Assembly: GCF_964656455.1 (NCBI RefSeq)
Contig: NC_135714.1
Span: forward strand, 120,099,631-120,163,630
From: Halichoerus grypus
Taxonomy: Eukaryota; Chordata; Mammalia; Carnivora; Phocidae
Direction: 5' to 3'
Length of the DNA: 64,000 nt
Shown here: positions 55,701 through 58,374 of the stretch, in pieces
Position numbering within the stretch: position 1 is the first letter of the stretch
How the letters are laid out: each line of letters begins with the position of its first letter
Translations under genes and position numbers: made by a program
Notes under the pieces: generated by a model
What the model was told of the DNA's origin: nothing
Database searches by the model: none
The model's input: the letters and a program-made list of their open reading frames with translations, nothing else

Positions 55701-58374
55701 GGCTGATTTCTCTACAGTACATACACACATAATATGCACCTATTAAAAAGAATCAGGCACTAAATGCAATGTGGGATCCTGGATTGGATCATGGAATAAA
55801 AAAAGACATGAAGTGGAAAAACTGGTAAAATCCAAATAAAGTCTATAGTTAACAATATTTTTTTTTTCTAAAGATTTATTTATTGGGGCGCCTGGGTGGC
55901 TGTTGGTTAAGCGTCTGTCTTTGGCTCAGGTCATGATCCCAGGGTCCTGGGATTGAGCCCCGCATCAGGCTCCTTGCTCAGCAGGAAGCTTGCTTCTCCC
56001 CCCTACCTGCTGCTCCCCCTGCTTGTGCTCTCTCTTTCTCTCTGACAAATAAAGAAAATCTTAAAAAAAAAAAAAAAAGATTATCTATTTGAGAGAGAGT
56101 GAGTACGTGTGCAAGAAAGGGTGAGCAGGGGGAGGGTCAGAGGGAGAGGGAGACAATCTCAAGCAGACTCCACACTGAGTGTGGAGCTTGATGCGGGGCT
56201 CGATCTCATGACCCCTGAGATCATGACCTGAGCCAAAACCAAGCATTAGATGTTTAATTGACTGAGCCACCCAGGTGCCCCTGTAGTTAACAATATTGCA
56301 TTAATGTTCATTTCTTAGTTTTGATAAATATACTATGGTTACAGAAGATATTAGTATTAATGGGAGCTGAGTGATAGGGTCTATGGGAATTCTCTGTCCT
56401 ATCTTTTATAGTTCTTCTGTAAATCTAAAACTTAGTATTTCAAAAAAAAACCAAACTACTAAAATGTTTTTTAAAAAATAAACACAACATGTGGATACTC
56501 TCTATGAACTGATATGAAGTATTACCCAAGAGTTATTGAGTGAAAAGAGCAAATGCAGAGGAGCATAAGTACATGAAGACTTAGGTGTAAGAATTAGAGA
56601 AAAATAAGAAAAATACATATATCTGCCTCTTTTTACAAAAAGAAACACAGGAAGGATAGACCAGATAACAAGGAAGTTGGTTAACTACAAAAAGTTGGGG
56701 AGAACAGGGTAGCAAGGACGCAGAAGGGAGTAACACTTTGGGAAATTTAAACTTTTGGAAGCATGTTATTATTTTCTGCATGTAAAAAATAAAATTAAAC
56801 TAACAATGCAGCAAAGAAGAAAGGGCCTGAAACAAAGTGAACTGAAACAAAGGGCTGATTCCAGGACTGGGACAGAGAAATTACAAAATGAGTCTGGGAC
56901 ATGGGGACACCTGGGTGGCTCAGTGGGTTAAGCGTCTGCCTTCAGCTCAGGTCATGATCCCAGGGCCCTGGGATTGAGCCCCGCATCCGGCTCTCTGCTC
57001 AGCGGAGAACCTGCTTCTCCTTCTCCCTCTGCCTGCCACTCTGCCAACTTGTGCTCTCTCTTATCTTTCCATCAAATAAATAAAATCTTTAAAAAAAAAG
57101 AAGAAAGAAAGAAAATTTAAATTGTTTATTATTGGAAAAGGCAAAATTAGTCACTCTACAGTGGAGAACCCGGGTAGGTAACACCTTGCTGGGTCTATCA
57201 CCCATGAGGGGAGATATCATGTGCCTCCAGAAATGATACTCTTAAAAGGATGTAAGATTACTTATGAAGTGCTCCACCTGGGCATGCATAATCAGAATCA
57301 AATCCTAGGAAACATCTGACAAAACCCAAGACGAAAAAATGTCCCGTTAAAAAAAACAGAACCGCATACTTAAAAACATGAATGTCATCGGGGCGTCTGG
57401 GTGGGTCAGTCATTAAGCATCTGCCTTTGGCTCAGGTCATGATCCCAGGATCCTGGGATCGAGCCCCACATCGGGCTCCATGCTCCGCAGGAAGCCTGCT
57501 TCTCCCTCTCTCACTCCCACTGCTTGTGTTCCCTCTCTCGCTGTGTCTCTCTCTGTCAAATAAATAAATAAAATCTTAAAAAAAAAAACAAAACCTGAAT
57601 GTCATAGGGGCACCTGGGTGGCTCAGTCGTTAAGCCGCTGCCTTCGGCTCAGGTCATGATCCCAGGGTCCTGGGATTGAGCCCCGCATCAGGCTCCCTGC
57701 TCCACGGGAAGCCTGCTTCTCCCTCTCCCACTCCCCCTGCTTGTGTTCCCTCTCTCACTCTCTTTGTCTCTCTCTCTCTGTCAAAAAAGAAATAAAATCT
57801 TAAAAAAAAAAACAACAACAAACATGAATGTCATAAAAGACAAAGAAAGGCTATAGAAACGTTCTAGATTGAAGGAGATAAGAGATGAAAAACAATTCAA
57901 TTGCTTCCCAGACTGGATCCTGCGCTGGACTGAAAGGGAAAAAACGCTAGACAAGACTGGAATATGTGCCAAATGTTAAAGTATAATGTTAATGTTAAAT
58001 TTATTGAAGGTGATAACTGCAGTGTTATTATTTAACAGAATATTCTTAGAAATACACACTGAAGTATATGGGGGGAAATTCCACTCAAATAGAAAGTAAA
58101 TGAGCACTCAAATGATAATGTAAATGGGGTAAAATGTTAACAATAGGAGAATATGCAAAAGGTCTACTACAGGCTCTTATTTTTTCAACTTTTCTGTAAG
58201 TTTGAAATTGTTTCCAATTAAAAGTTAAAGCAAAACAAAGCAAACGACCCACTACCTGTATTTTTCCTCTCACAAATGTGGTGATATCATTCTCGTTTTC
58301 AAAGATGGAGAGTGTCTGCAGTAGATTCTGCTCAAGCCATTCCCAGTGTTCGGTGATTTCTTTTCTGGAACCGC
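5020..58374 (-). CDS. TBC1D9: TBC1D9 coding region, partial (19 exons joined)
   Basis: Nineteen exons on the minus strand join into one open frame of 1178 complete codons with no internal stop. The order is 58256-58374, 51191-51419, 50504-50765, 48556-48763, 43972-44178, 42907-43077, 41951-42101, 39051-39265, 36585-36702, 34790-35075, 34181-34310, 21360-21458, 21144-21212, 16603-16843, 10935-11000, 10077-10163, 7006-7080, 6808-6911, 5020-5721. Every border is GT/AG and every phase agrees. The product has two GRAM domains, a TBC domain with the IxxDxxR arginine finger and YxQ glutamine finger, an EF-hand and a long acidic, serine-rich C terminus. This is the TBC1D8/TBC1D9 family layout, and the peptide matches TBC1D9 rather than TBC1D9B as I remember them. 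TBC proteins accelerate GTP hydrolysis on Rab GTPases in membrane traffic; TBC1D9 has been reported to act in calcium-linked TBK1 activation during selective autophagy. The N-terminal exon is outside the window. Confidence 0.95.
5722..6807 (-). other. Intron w18-w19
   Basis: 1086 bp. It holds one plus-strand SINE (5816-6020) starting 95 bp from the terminal acceptor; the remainder (6021-6807) shows no recognised repeat or gene. Confidence 0.85.
5816..6020 (+). mobile_element. CAN-SINE, antisense to TBC1D9, near last acceptor
   Basis: Head GGGGGTGCCTGGGTGGCTCA, tail AAATAAAATAAATAAAATCT plus poly-A. It lies antisense to the gene, 94 bp upstream of the w19 acceptor. On the gene strand its T-rich end creates an acceptor-like TTATTTTATTTGACAG|AGAG. 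Confidence 0.95.
6808..6911 (-). CDS. TBC1D9: TBC1D9 exon w18
   Basis: 104 nt. Two bases complete Gly911, then residues 912-945 to a codon boundary. The acceptor is GTTTTAG|GGAAG and the donor CAG|GTAAGT. The peptide is [20 protein letters not shown] then [14 protein letters not shown], basic and polar. Confidence 0.95.
6912..7005 (-). other. Intron w17-w18
   Basis: 94 bp, close to the lower size limit for mammalian introns, with normal borders (GTAAGG ... TTTTAG). Confidence 0.92.
7006..7080 (-). CDS. TBC1D9: TBC1D9 exon w17
   Basis: 75 nt. Two bases complete Val886, then 24 codons and one base. The acceptor is TTGGCAG|TGG and the donor AGAG|GTAAGG. The peptide is [20 protein letters not shown] then QPDR. 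A 94-bp intron separates it from w18. Confidence 0.94.
8345..8550 (-). mobile_element. CAN-SINE, minus, with 16-bp TSD
   Basis: Reversed full-length SINE (AAAGATTTTATTTATTTGAC to CCACCCAGGTGCCCC). A perfect TSD AGAAAAACATTTTTTA occurs at 8329-8344 and 8551-8566. Confidence 0.95.
8750..8915 (-). repeat. MIR SINE remnant
   Basis: Contains the MIR core in reverse: 'cattatctcattaaatcc', then 'tccattttccacagaaggaa' and 'gaaattgagactcagaaa', followed by 'gaggtcacctgggtaac'. Old and diverged. Confidence 0.65.
8997..9118 (+). repeat. L1 3' end fragment
   Basis: Matches the last part of other L1 3' ends in the window (GATGAGCACTGAGTAATGTA ... GAAACTAATATGACACTGTA) and ends in an A-rich (AAT)n tail. 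Older than the copies at 15 kb and 61 kb. Confidence 0.75.
9385..9695 (+). repeat. hAT-Charlie type non-autonomous DNA element (MER20-like)
   Basis: Carries the signature 'tgtaaagggccggagagtaa', 'ggctttgcaggccatactgt', 'caactactcaatcttacccc' and ends 'cacatttggcccacgggctg'. This is the familiar hAT element ending in GGCCCACGGGC; the family name is from memory, and only the class is certain. Confidence 0.7.
10077..10163 (-). CDS. TBC1D9: TBC1D9 exon w16
   Basis: 87 nt. Two bases complete Glu857, then 28 codons and one base. The acceptor is CTCTAG|AGCC and the donor ACG|GTAAGT. The peptide [20 protein letters not shown] then DITPECTH is acidic and probably flexible at its start. Confidence 0.94.
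10164..10934 (-). other. Intron w15-w16
   Basis: 771 bp without a recognised repeat or gene. It includes a GGGGGGCGGGG-rich patch near 10317 and a C/T-rich stretch around 10600-10750. Confidence 0.7.
10935..11000 (-). CDS. TBC1D9: TBC1D9 exon w15
   Basis: 66 nt. Two bases complete Ser835, 21 codons follow, and one base is left over. The acceptor is TTCTAG|GTG and the donor CCG|GTAAGT. The peptide is [20 protein letters not shown] then P, the helix after the EF-hand loop and the typical TBC-adjacent [12 protein letters not shown] motif. The exon is too short to show up as a long frame and was found from splice signals and phase. Confidence 0.94.
11140..11370 (+). repeat. MIR SINE
   Basis: Shows the MIR pattern: 'gccgggtttcaaatcc', 'agttaacctctctgtacctc', 'agtttcccctatataa' and the end 'tagcgcctggcacataataa'. 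Confidence 0.8.
12470..12715 (-). repeat. MIR SINE, reverse
   Basis: Reverse MIR core: 'aattctatgagatggacata', 'attttacagatgaggaaagc', 'caaggtcataggctaataag' and 'tggcaagcccaggatttgga'. Confidence 0.8.
12737..12853 (-). mobile_element. Older short CAN-SINE relative, minus
   Basis: Starts TTTTTTTTAAAGATTTTT, continues 'aagtaatctctacacccaac' and ends 'actgagccagccaggtgtcc'. It is shorter (about 117 bp) than the main SINE type and resembles the copy at 35780-35904, so both belong to an older subfamily. Confidence 0.8.
13290..13435 (-). repeat. MIR SINE fragment, reverse
   Basis: 'cattgttccaggaactct'-like and 'atttcatttaatcctgacag' segments followed by 'aaatgaagaaatgatcagag' match the reverse MIR core, strongly diverged. 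Confidence 0.55.
14535..14690 (+). repeat. MIR SINE
   Basis: Carries 'gcctgggttcaaactctaac', 'gtgcgccttaggcagatc' and 'agggcagtgcctggagcaga', the MIR order. A second MIR-like stretch precedes it at about 14335-14500. Confidence 0.65.
14772..15340 (+). mobile_element. 5'-truncated L1 with dimeric 3' end
   Basis: About 570 bp of L1 3' end ('acgtggatggaactggaggg' to poly-A). It contains two homologous units (about 14889-15049 and 15149-15305), each opening with AAACAAACTGAGGGTT and joined by an A/GAA-rich linker. The TSD AAGGCTAGTTCT sits at 14760-14771 and 15341-15352. Confidence 0.9.
15353..15536 (+). mobile_element. CAN-SINE inserted in the L1 target-site copy
   Basis: Head GGGGACGCCTGGGTGGCTCA, long poly-A tail. 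Flanked by AAGGCTAGTTCT at 15341-15352 and 15537-15548. The same 12-mer is also at 14760-14771, so this SINE landed exactly in the 3' TSD of the neighbouring L1. Confidence 0.95.
16603..16843 (-). CDS. TBC1D9: TBC1D9 exon w14 (EF-hand)
   Basis: 241 nt: residues 755-834 plus one base. The acceptor is TTTCAG|GCA and the donor A|GTAAGC. It encodes [20 protein letters not shown], then [20 protein letters not shown], then an EF-hand with loop [12 protein letters not shown] (818-829). The loop has acidic or amide ligands at positions 1, 3 and 5, Ile at 8 and Glu at 12, so it should bind calcium. This fits the reported calcium dependence of TBC1D9. Confidence 0.97.
18626..18721 (-). repeat. L1 3' end fragment, reverse
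   Basis: Poly-T then 'cttgagtatagttgacacac' and 'gtttgacaagttta' match the reversed L1 3' UTR also present in the U6-L1 chimera at 38 kb. Confidence 0.7.
18939..19139 (-). mobile_element. CAN-SINE, minus, with 15-bp TSD
   Basis: Reversed full-length SINE ending GCCACCCAGGCGCCCC. A perfect TSD CCACAGTTATCTCTT is at 18924-18938 and 19140-19154. Confidence 0.95.
20044..20240 (+). mobile_element. CAN-SINE, plus, with 14-bp TSD
   Basis: Head GGGGCGCCTGGGTGGCTCAG and AAATACATAAAATCTT tail. The TSD AATAAAATAGTGGT / AATAAAGTAGTGGT (one mismatch) lies at 20030-20043 and 20241-20254. Confidence 0.95.
21144..21212 (-). CDS. TBC1D9: TBC1D9 exon w13
   Basis: 69 nt, 23 codons in phase 0, residues 732-754: [20 protein letters not shown] then LFK. 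The acceptor is TTATAG|GTC and the donor AAG|GTGAGT. The [10 protein letters not shown] helix resembles the first helix of an EF-hand-like fold and leads into w14. Confidence 0.95.
21213..21359 (-). other. Intron w12-w13
   Basis: 147 bp, borders GTAAGT ... TTATAG, no repeat. Confidence 0.93.
21360..21458 (-). CDS. TBC1D9: TBC1D9 exon w12
   Basis: 99 nt, 33 codons in phase 0, residues 699-731. The acceptor is TTCTAG|AAA and the donor GTG|GTAAGT. The peptide is [20 protein letters not shown] followed by [13 protein letters not shown], a charged, probably helical segment between the TBC domain and the EF-hand region. It is separated from w13 by a 147-bp intron. Confidence 0.95.
22150..23455 (+). 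repeat. Old L1 3' remnants, interrupted by SINE
   Basis: Typical L1 3' ORF2/UTR phrases: 'aaccatttggggaatctg', 'ctattagccaaaagcaagta', 'gattactacgcagcaatgaa', then, after the SINE at 22616-22813, 'gtgatggtacacttgagg' and 'gtgcacgtgacttctttgta'. Probably one or two diverged L1M copies. Confidence 0.7.
22616..22813 (+). mobile_element. CAN-SINE inside old L1, plus
   Basis: Head GGAGCGCCTGGGTAGCTCAG, tail AAATAAATGAATAAAATCTT and poly-A, flanked by short AGGAGA repeats. It splits the older L1 at 22150-23455. Confidence 0.92.
23563..23762 (+). mobile_element. CAN-SINE, plus, with perfect 17-bp TSD
   Basis: Full-length SINE with TSD AAGAATTTATTGGTATA at 23546-23562 and 23763-23779, with no mismatch, so a fairly recent insertion. 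Confidence 0.96.
24320..25395 (+). repeat. L2 LINE, interrupted by SINE
   Basis: 'ctttagacctcttccctcta', 'cagcagctacctctctgctc', 'cactcccctccagtcacggt' and 'ttgctgctcctcaaacgtg' are L2 3' region. After the SINE it continues with 'tggctaaatgtcacttcacc' and ends 'agtaagtgttcaacaaatat'. Confidence 0.75.
24901..25103 (+). mobile_element. CAN-SINE within L2, plus
   Basis: Head GGGGGCGCCTGGGTGGCTCA. The TSD AAAACACATGGGCT / AAAACACACGGGCT (one mismatch) is at 24887-24900 and 25104-25117. Confidence 0.95.
25660..25855 (-). repeat. MIR SINE, reverse
   Basis: 'gtaaccttgtgaggtggtaa', 'actttacaaatgggaaaacc', 'cagaggttaaataagtgacc' and 'ggggctgagctgcaagtctg' give the reverse MIR order. Confidence 0.8.
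26065..26271 (+). mobile_element. CAN-SINE, plus, internally shortened
   Basis: GGGGCGCCTGGGTGGCTCAG head, but the 'CGTCTGCCTTCGGCTCAGG' stretch is shortened to 'GCGTCGGCTCAGG'. It has a long (AAAT)-rich tail. The TSD ACCAATAATA is at 26055-26064 and 26272-26281. Confidence 0.92.
28490..28650 (+). repeat. MIR SINE
   Basis: 'gacctgaatctcagctcc', 'ttggacaagctacttaacct', 'ctctgagttctaccgtct' and 'gtaacaggggcatgaaaa' follow the MIR consensus order. Confidence 0.8.
29021..29200 (+). mobile_element. CAN-SINE, divergent older subfamily, plus
   Basis: Has the GGGGCGCCTGGGTGGCTCAG head, but the body reads 'tgtgtgactcttggtttcgg' and 'gatctcagggttgtgagatc', and the tail lacks the AATAAA motif. This defines a different subfamily from most copies here; the copies at 34540 and 45449 share parts of it. 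Confidence 0.9.
30310..30480 (+). repeat. MIR SINE
   Basis: 'ctagctgtgtggcctggaaa', 'ctcaacctctctcagcttcc' and 'accttaaaaatgggttaata' are MIR core. Confidence 0.75.
31148..31346 (+). repeat. MER5A-like hAT element
   Basis: Begins 'gggattctcaaccctcacca' and ends 'gagactgagaaccacc', giving inverted termini (GGATTCTCAACC / GAGAACCACC). The interior 'ggaacctttaaaaaacactt' fits MER5A. Confidence 0.75.
32345..32881 (+). mobile_element. 5'-truncated L1 with 14-bp TSD
   Basis: L1 3' end ('atgtccatcaatagatgaat' ... 'tactactcagccataaagaa' ... 'gaacactgggtgttatatac') with an A-rich tail. The TSD AAAATTATGGCTTT at 32331-32344 and 32882-32895 is perfect. It carries an internal (CA)n tract and a single, not dimeric, 3' unit. 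Confidence 0.9.
32418..32459 (+). repeat. (CA)n microsatellite
   Basis: About 20 CA units inside the L1 3' region, just after a GTGTGTGTGTATAG stretch, so the two arms can form a hairpin. Confidence 0.97.
34181..34310 (-). CDS. TBC1D9: TBC1D9 exon w11 (post-TBC helix)
   Basis: 130 nt. One base completes Arg655, then residues 656-698. The acceptor is GTCCAG|GTAT and the donor GAG|GTGGGT. The peptide is [20 protein letters not shown], then [19 protein letters not shown] ending TSYE. The intron to w10 is short (479 bp); the intron to w12 is the longest in the window (12.7 kb). Confidence 0.96.
34311..34789 (-). other. Intron w10-w11
   Basis: 479 bp, nearly half of it one plus-strand SINE with a long A-rich tail (34540-34769). 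Confidence 0.9.
34540..34769 (+). mobile_element. CAN-SINE, older type, next to exon w10
   Basis: Head GGGCACCTGGGTGGCTCAGT, body with 'catctgactcgtgattttgg', tail CTCTCAAATAAATT and a long AAC/AAAT-rich tail. Short flanking repeats AGTGAGGCT / AGCGAGGCT. Antisense to the gene and ending 20 bp from the w10 donor. Confidence 0.92.
34790..35075 (-). CDS. TBC1D9: TBC1D9 exon w10 (end of TBC domain)
   Basis: 286 nt. Two bases complete Gly560, then residues 561-654, then two bases. The acceptor is CTGCAG|GTGC and the donor GAAG|GTAATG. The peptide includes [20 protein letters not shown], then [19 protein letters not shown], which is the conserved SxxWFLTLF...LPF-type TBC motif, and [20 protein letters not shown]. 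It completes the RabGAP fold. Confidence 0.97.
35400..35614 (+). mobile_element. CAN-SINE, plus
   Basis: Head GGGGAGCCTGGGTGGCTCAG to AAATAAATAAATAAAATCTT plus poly-A and (GAA)n. The flanking AGAAAGTTTTC / AGGAAGTTTTC suggests a TSD. Confidence 0.94.
35780..35904 (+). mobile_element. Older short CAN-SINE relative, plus
   Basis: 'ggggcacgtggctggcttag', 'catgagactgttgatcttgg' and 'gagattacttaaaaaag': the same short subfamily as 12737-12853. The flanking GTATTCCAG / GCATTCCAG is a probable TSD. Confidence 0.85.
36209..36555 (-). other. Unrecognised segment with poly-A-like 3' end
   Basis: On the minus strand a roughly 330-bp stretch ends in a run of about 15 A (plus-strand T run near 36209-36226) and is open for 129 codons. 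It resembles the 3' part of a processed transcript copy. However, I recognise neither the peptide nor a target-site duplication, and no AATAAA precedes the A run. Possible old retrocopy or chance. Confidence 0.25.
36585..36702 (-). CDS. TBC1D9: TBC1D9 exon w9 (TBC domain)
   Basis: 118 nt: residues 521-559 plus one base. The acceptor is TTTAG|GCC and the donor TTG|GTACGT. The peptide includes [20 protein letters not shown] and [19 protein letters not shown], the helical part of the TBC domain directly after the glutamine finger (QGMN-type motif, here QAMN across the w8/w9 junction). Confidence 0.96.
37871..38303 (-). mobile_element. U6-L1 chimeric retroelement with 3' extension
   Basis: Read on the minus strand: a U6 snRNA copy (38303-38198), then directly an L1 3' end (about 38197-38033), an A run (about 38032-38018), then 147 bp of other sequence ending in GATA repeats. 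The whole block is bounded by a 19-bp direct repeat, AAGCCTGCTTTAGCATTTA (37852-37870) and AAGCTTGCTTTAGCTTTTA (38304-38322), 17/19 identical and abutting the U6 5' end. The right border shows the L1 endonuclease-type TTTT/A. U6-L1 chimeras arise by template switching of L1 reverse transcriptase; the 147-bp extension looks like a 3' transduction (inference). Confidence 0.8.
38198..38303 (-). pseudogene. RNU6 pseudogene: U6 snRNA pseudogene (full-length, part of chimera)
   Basis: The minus strand begins GTGCTCGCTTCAGCAGCACA and runs through the U6 landmarks TACTAAAATTGGAA, GATTAGCATG, CCCCTGCACAAGGATGACA to CATTCCGTATTTT. That is the whole 106-nt RNA with about ten substitutions, mostly C-to-T/G-to-A. 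The conserved ACAGAGA box is changed to ACAGGGA. The flank shows no clear U6 promoter (PSE or TATA), so it should not be expressed as a functional snRNA. Confidence 0.92.
38732..38960 (+). repeat. hAT-type MITE
   Basis: 'gtggtctcaacccagggaga', 'ttttgctccccaggggctat', 'tggctgtcacaactagggag' and 'acaaagaattatccagccca' match the common mammalian hAT element with a CTCAACC...GGTCAAGAAAC border; a second copy is at 44401-44612. Confidence 0.7.
39051..39265 (-). CDS. TBC1D9: TBC1D9 exon w8 (TBC catalytic core)
   Basis: 215 nt. Two bases complete Gly449, then residues 450-520 follow. The acceptor is TCCTAG|GTG and the donor CAG|GTAAAT. It carries both catalytic fingers of TBC GAPs: IERDLHR (479-485), matching IxxDxxR with Arg485 as the arginine finger, and Tyr518-Cys-Gln520, matching the YxQ glutamine finger. 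Both being present argues for a catalytically competent RabGAP; the actual Rab substrate cannot be read from sequence. Confidence 0.97.
39266..41950 (-). other. Intron w7-w8
   Basis: 2.7 kb with a TA/CA-rich microsatellite (39962-40031). Otherwise no repeat or gene is recognised, and it is unusual here for having no CAN-SINE. Confidence 0.75.
39962..40031. repeat. Compound TA/CA microsatellite
   Basis: Alternating ATATAT, ACACAC and TATGTA units ending in a CACACACACAC run. Confidence 0.9.
41951..42101 (-). CDS. TBC1D9: TBC1D9 exon w7 (start of TBC domain)
   Basis: 151 nt: residues 399-448 plus one base. The acceptor is TTTCAG|GCC and the donor TCAG|GTATGG. The peptide contains the classic TBC opening [12 protein letters not shown] (433-444), where the invariant Arg-Gly pair begins motif A of the RabGAP fold. 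The exon ends LWLLLS with Gly449 split across the junction. Confidence 0.96.
42102..42906 (-). other. Intron w6-w7
   Basis: 805 bp holding one minus-strand SINE (42549-42746), which is in sense orientation relative to the gene. Confidence 0.9.
42549..42746 (-). mobile_element. CAN-SINE, minus, with perfect 14-bp TSD
   Basis: Reversed full-length SINE. The TSD CCATTCTAAAATCT at 42535-42548 and 42747-42760 is perfect. Confidence 0.96.
42907..43077 (-). CDS. TBC1D9: TBC1D9 exon w6 (Ser-rich linker before TBC domain)
   Basis: 171 nt, 57 codons in phase 0, residues 342-398. The acceptor is CGGCAG|GTA and the donor TTG|GTGGGT. The peptide [20 protein letters not shown] is rich in serine and likely phosphorylated (inference). 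It continues with [19 protein letters not shown] and [14 protein letters not shown]. It links GRAM-2 to the TBC domain. Confidence 0.95.
43078..43971 (-). other. Intron w5-w6
   Basis: 894 bp with no recognised repeat. Its donor (GTCTGT) is weak. Confidence 0.75.
43972..44178 (-). CDS. TBC1D9: TBC1D9 exon w5 (end of GRAM 2)
   Basis: 207 nt, 69 codons in phase 0, residues 273-341. The acceptor is TTTCAG|GTG. The peptide begins [20 protein letters not shown], includes [20 protein letters not shown], and ends with the serine/acidic stretch SYNSSDDE. The donor is GAG|GTCTGT: it has the obligatory GT but C at +3 and T at +4, which is weaker than the other donors here. No better donor is visible next to it that would keep the frame. 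Confidence 0.95.
44401..44612 (+). repeat. hAT-type MITE, second copy
   Basis: 'cagcagttctacactgggag', 'ccccggagacatccagcaac', 'gtttccggttgtcacgagcg' and 'gccaaggtttagaaaac' are the same family as 38732-38960, with preserved CpG-rich positions. Confidence 0.7.
45449..45634 (-). mobile_element. CAN-SINE, older type, minus
   Basis: AAAAAAGATTTTATTTATTT start, (GAGT)n body, 'ccgaaaccaagagttggaca' and end GCCACCCATGTGCCCC. The GAAACCAAGAGT block marks the older subfamily also seen at 29021. Confidence 0.92.
46812..47007 (+). mobile_element. CAN-SINE, plus
   Basis: Head GGGCGCCTGGGTGGCTCAGT to AAATAAATAAATAAAATCTT and poly-A. No clear TSD seen. Confidence 0.95.
47803..47830 (+). repeat. 28-base G homopolymer
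   Basis: An uninterrupted run of 28 G followed by C and GGGG. It can form a G-quadruplex; the exact length is prone to sequencing error. Confidence 0.95.
48149..48347 (+). mobile_element. CAN-SINE, plus
   Basis: Head GGAGGCGCCTGGGTGGCTCA, tail AAATAAATAAAATCTTTAAA. The flanks AAATTCTAAGCTG and AAAACTCTAGGCTG form an imperfect TSD. Antisense to the gene and about 200 bp before exon w5's upstream neighbour w4 donor. Confidence 0.93.
48556..48763 (-). CDS. TBC1D9: TBC1D9 exon w4 (GRAM domain 2)
   Basis: 208 nt. One base completes Arg203, then residues 204-272 follow. The acceptor is TTCCAG|CGAT and the donor GAG|GTAGGT. The peptide [20 protein letters not shown] leads into the second GRAM core, with the family pattern [16 protein letters not shown] and CSLIIPLRE. 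The two GRAM domains in tandem upstream of a TBC domain mark the TBC1D8/D9 family. Confidence 0.96.
48764..50503 (-). other. Intron w3-w4
   Basis: 1.7 kb, about half of it an old L2 (49690-50420). No SINE. Confidence 0.8.
49690..50420 (+). repeat. L2 LINE remnant
   Basis: 'agacatcttaattgcagtca', 'acgatcaaaactgagctggc', 'ttattccctctgcctgaaat' and 'tgagggcctttcccaccacc' follow the L2 3' order. The frames inside it on both strands are not genes. It may begin as early as 49300. Confidence 0.6.
50504..50765 (-). CDS. TBC1D9: TBC1D9 exon w3 (end of GRAM domain 1 and linker)
   Basis: 262 nt. Two bases complete Ala116, 86 codons follow, and two bases are left for the next codon. The acceptor is GCTCAG|CC and the donor AACG|GTAGGT. 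It finishes GRAM-1 ([15 protein letters not shown]), continues through [20 protein letters not shown], and ends in a lysine-rich linker ([17 protein letters not shown]) before GRAM-2. The intron separating it from w2 is only 425 bp. Confidence 0.96.
50766..51190 (-). other. Intron w2-w3
   Basis: 425 bp, no recognised repeat apart from a 15-17 base T run near 51015. Confidence 0.85.
51191..51419 (-). CDS. TBC1D9: TBC1D9 exon w2 (start of GRAM domain 1)
   Basis: 229 nt, residues 40-115 plus one base. The acceptor is CTGTAG|GGC and the donor GAAG|GTGAGT. The peptide runs [17 protein letters not shown], then the GRAM core with [20 protein letters not shown] and [18 protein letters not shown] domains are PH-like folds that bind membrane lipids, so this part probably helps target the protein to membranes. 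The domain continues in w3. Confidence 0.96.
51473..51676 (+). mobile_element. CAN-SINE, plus, with perfect 13-bp TSD
   Basis: Head GGGGGCATCTGGGTGGCTCA. The TSD AAGACTAGGGCTG is at 51460-51472 and 51677-51689. It starts 53 bp upstream, on the gene strand, of exon w2's acceptor and is antisense to the gene. Confidence 0.96.
52290..52351. repeat. TA/TACA-rich microsatellite
   Basis: Alternating ATACATATATATATAC units, about 60 bp. Confidence 0.9.
52672..52885 (-). mobile_element. CAN-SINE, minus, with (TTTA)n tail and 17-bp TSD
   Basis: Reversed SINE whose tail has grown into about 12 TTTA units (52678-52725). The TSD AAAAACAAGATATTTCT at 52655-52671 and 52886-52902 is perfect. Confidence 0.96.
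53200..53640 (+). repeat. Old L1 3' remnant
   Basis: 'gttccagacaacagcttcac'-type start, 'aaaatgtttaacctcataat', 'agcaatggtgtaattgcaca' and 'ctatcccaaaggaatgaaac' follow L1M ORF2/3' UTR order, strongly diverged. Confidence 0.6.
54316..54412 (+). repeat. Two adjacent short tandem duplications
   Basis: First, 2.6 copies of TCAAATGACTG (54316-54344). Twenty-four bases later there are two copies of a 22-bp unit CCATTACTTCCCAGA(A/T)ATTC.. (54369-54390, 54391-54412) differing at one base. Confidence 0.95.
55412..55434 (+). repeat. 23-base G homopolymer
   Basis: An uninterrupted run of 23 G following GTGTGTGTTGGC inside the old L1. Confidence 0.95.
55534..55553 (+). repeat. (CA)n microsatellite
   Basis: About ten CA units; a (GT)n/(TA)n tract follows at 55620-55650. 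Confidence 0.9.
55859..56280 (-). mobile_element. Older CAN-SINE, minus, split by a younger SINE
   Basis: Halves at 55859-55884 and about 56079-56280 (ending CCACCCAGGTGCCCC). The TSD CTATAGTTAACAATATT / CTGTAGTTAACAATATT (16/17) is at 55842-55858 and 56281-56297. Confidence 0.92.
55885..56078 (+). mobile_element. Younger CAN-SINE nested in older SINE, plus
   Basis: Head GGGGCGCCTGGGTGGCTGTT, tail AAATAAAGAAAATCTT plus poly-A. It is inserted in the T-rich tail of the reversed SINE. Flanks AAAGATTTATTTATT and AAAGATTATCTATTT are the diverged TSD. Confidence 0.92.
56903..57099 (+). mobile_element. CAN-SINE, plus
   Basis: Head GGGGACACCTGGGTGGCTCA, body slightly diverged ('tgcctgccactctgccaact'), tail AAATAAATAAAATCTT. 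No clear TSD. Confidence 0.94.
57389..57590 (+). mobile_element. CAN-SINE, first of a tandem pair
   Basis: Head CGGGGCGTCTGGGTGGGTCA, tail AAATAAATAAATAAAATCTT. The TSD AAACATGAATGTCAT / AAACCTGAATGTCAT is at 57374-57388 and 57591-57605. Confidence 0.96.
57607..57819 (+). mobile_element. CAN-SINE, second of a tandem pair
   Basis: Head GGGGCACCTGGGTGGCTCAG. Its TSD AAACCTGAATGTCATA / AAACATGAATGTCATA is at 57591-57606 and 57820-57835, so it reused the target-site copy of the neighbouring SINE. Confidence 0.96.
57840..58240 (+). repeat. Old L1 3' end remnant
   Basis: 'cagactggatcctgcgctgg', 'aaggtgataactgcagtgtt' and 'caacttttctgtaagtttga' fit a diverged L1 3' UTR, ending just before exon w1's donor. 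Confidence 0.55.
58256..58374 (-). CDS. TBC1D9: TBC1D9 exon w1 (first coding exon in window)
   Basis: 119 nt: two bases finish a codon begun in an upstream exon, then 39 codons end on a codon boundary. The acceptor reads ATACAG|GC and the donor CAG|GTAGTG. The peptide starts [18 protein letters not shown] and ends VRGKIQ. It lies between the N terminus and the first GRAM domain. Because the exon starts in mid-codon it cannot be the first exon; the start codon is to the right of base 64000. Confidence 0.95.
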
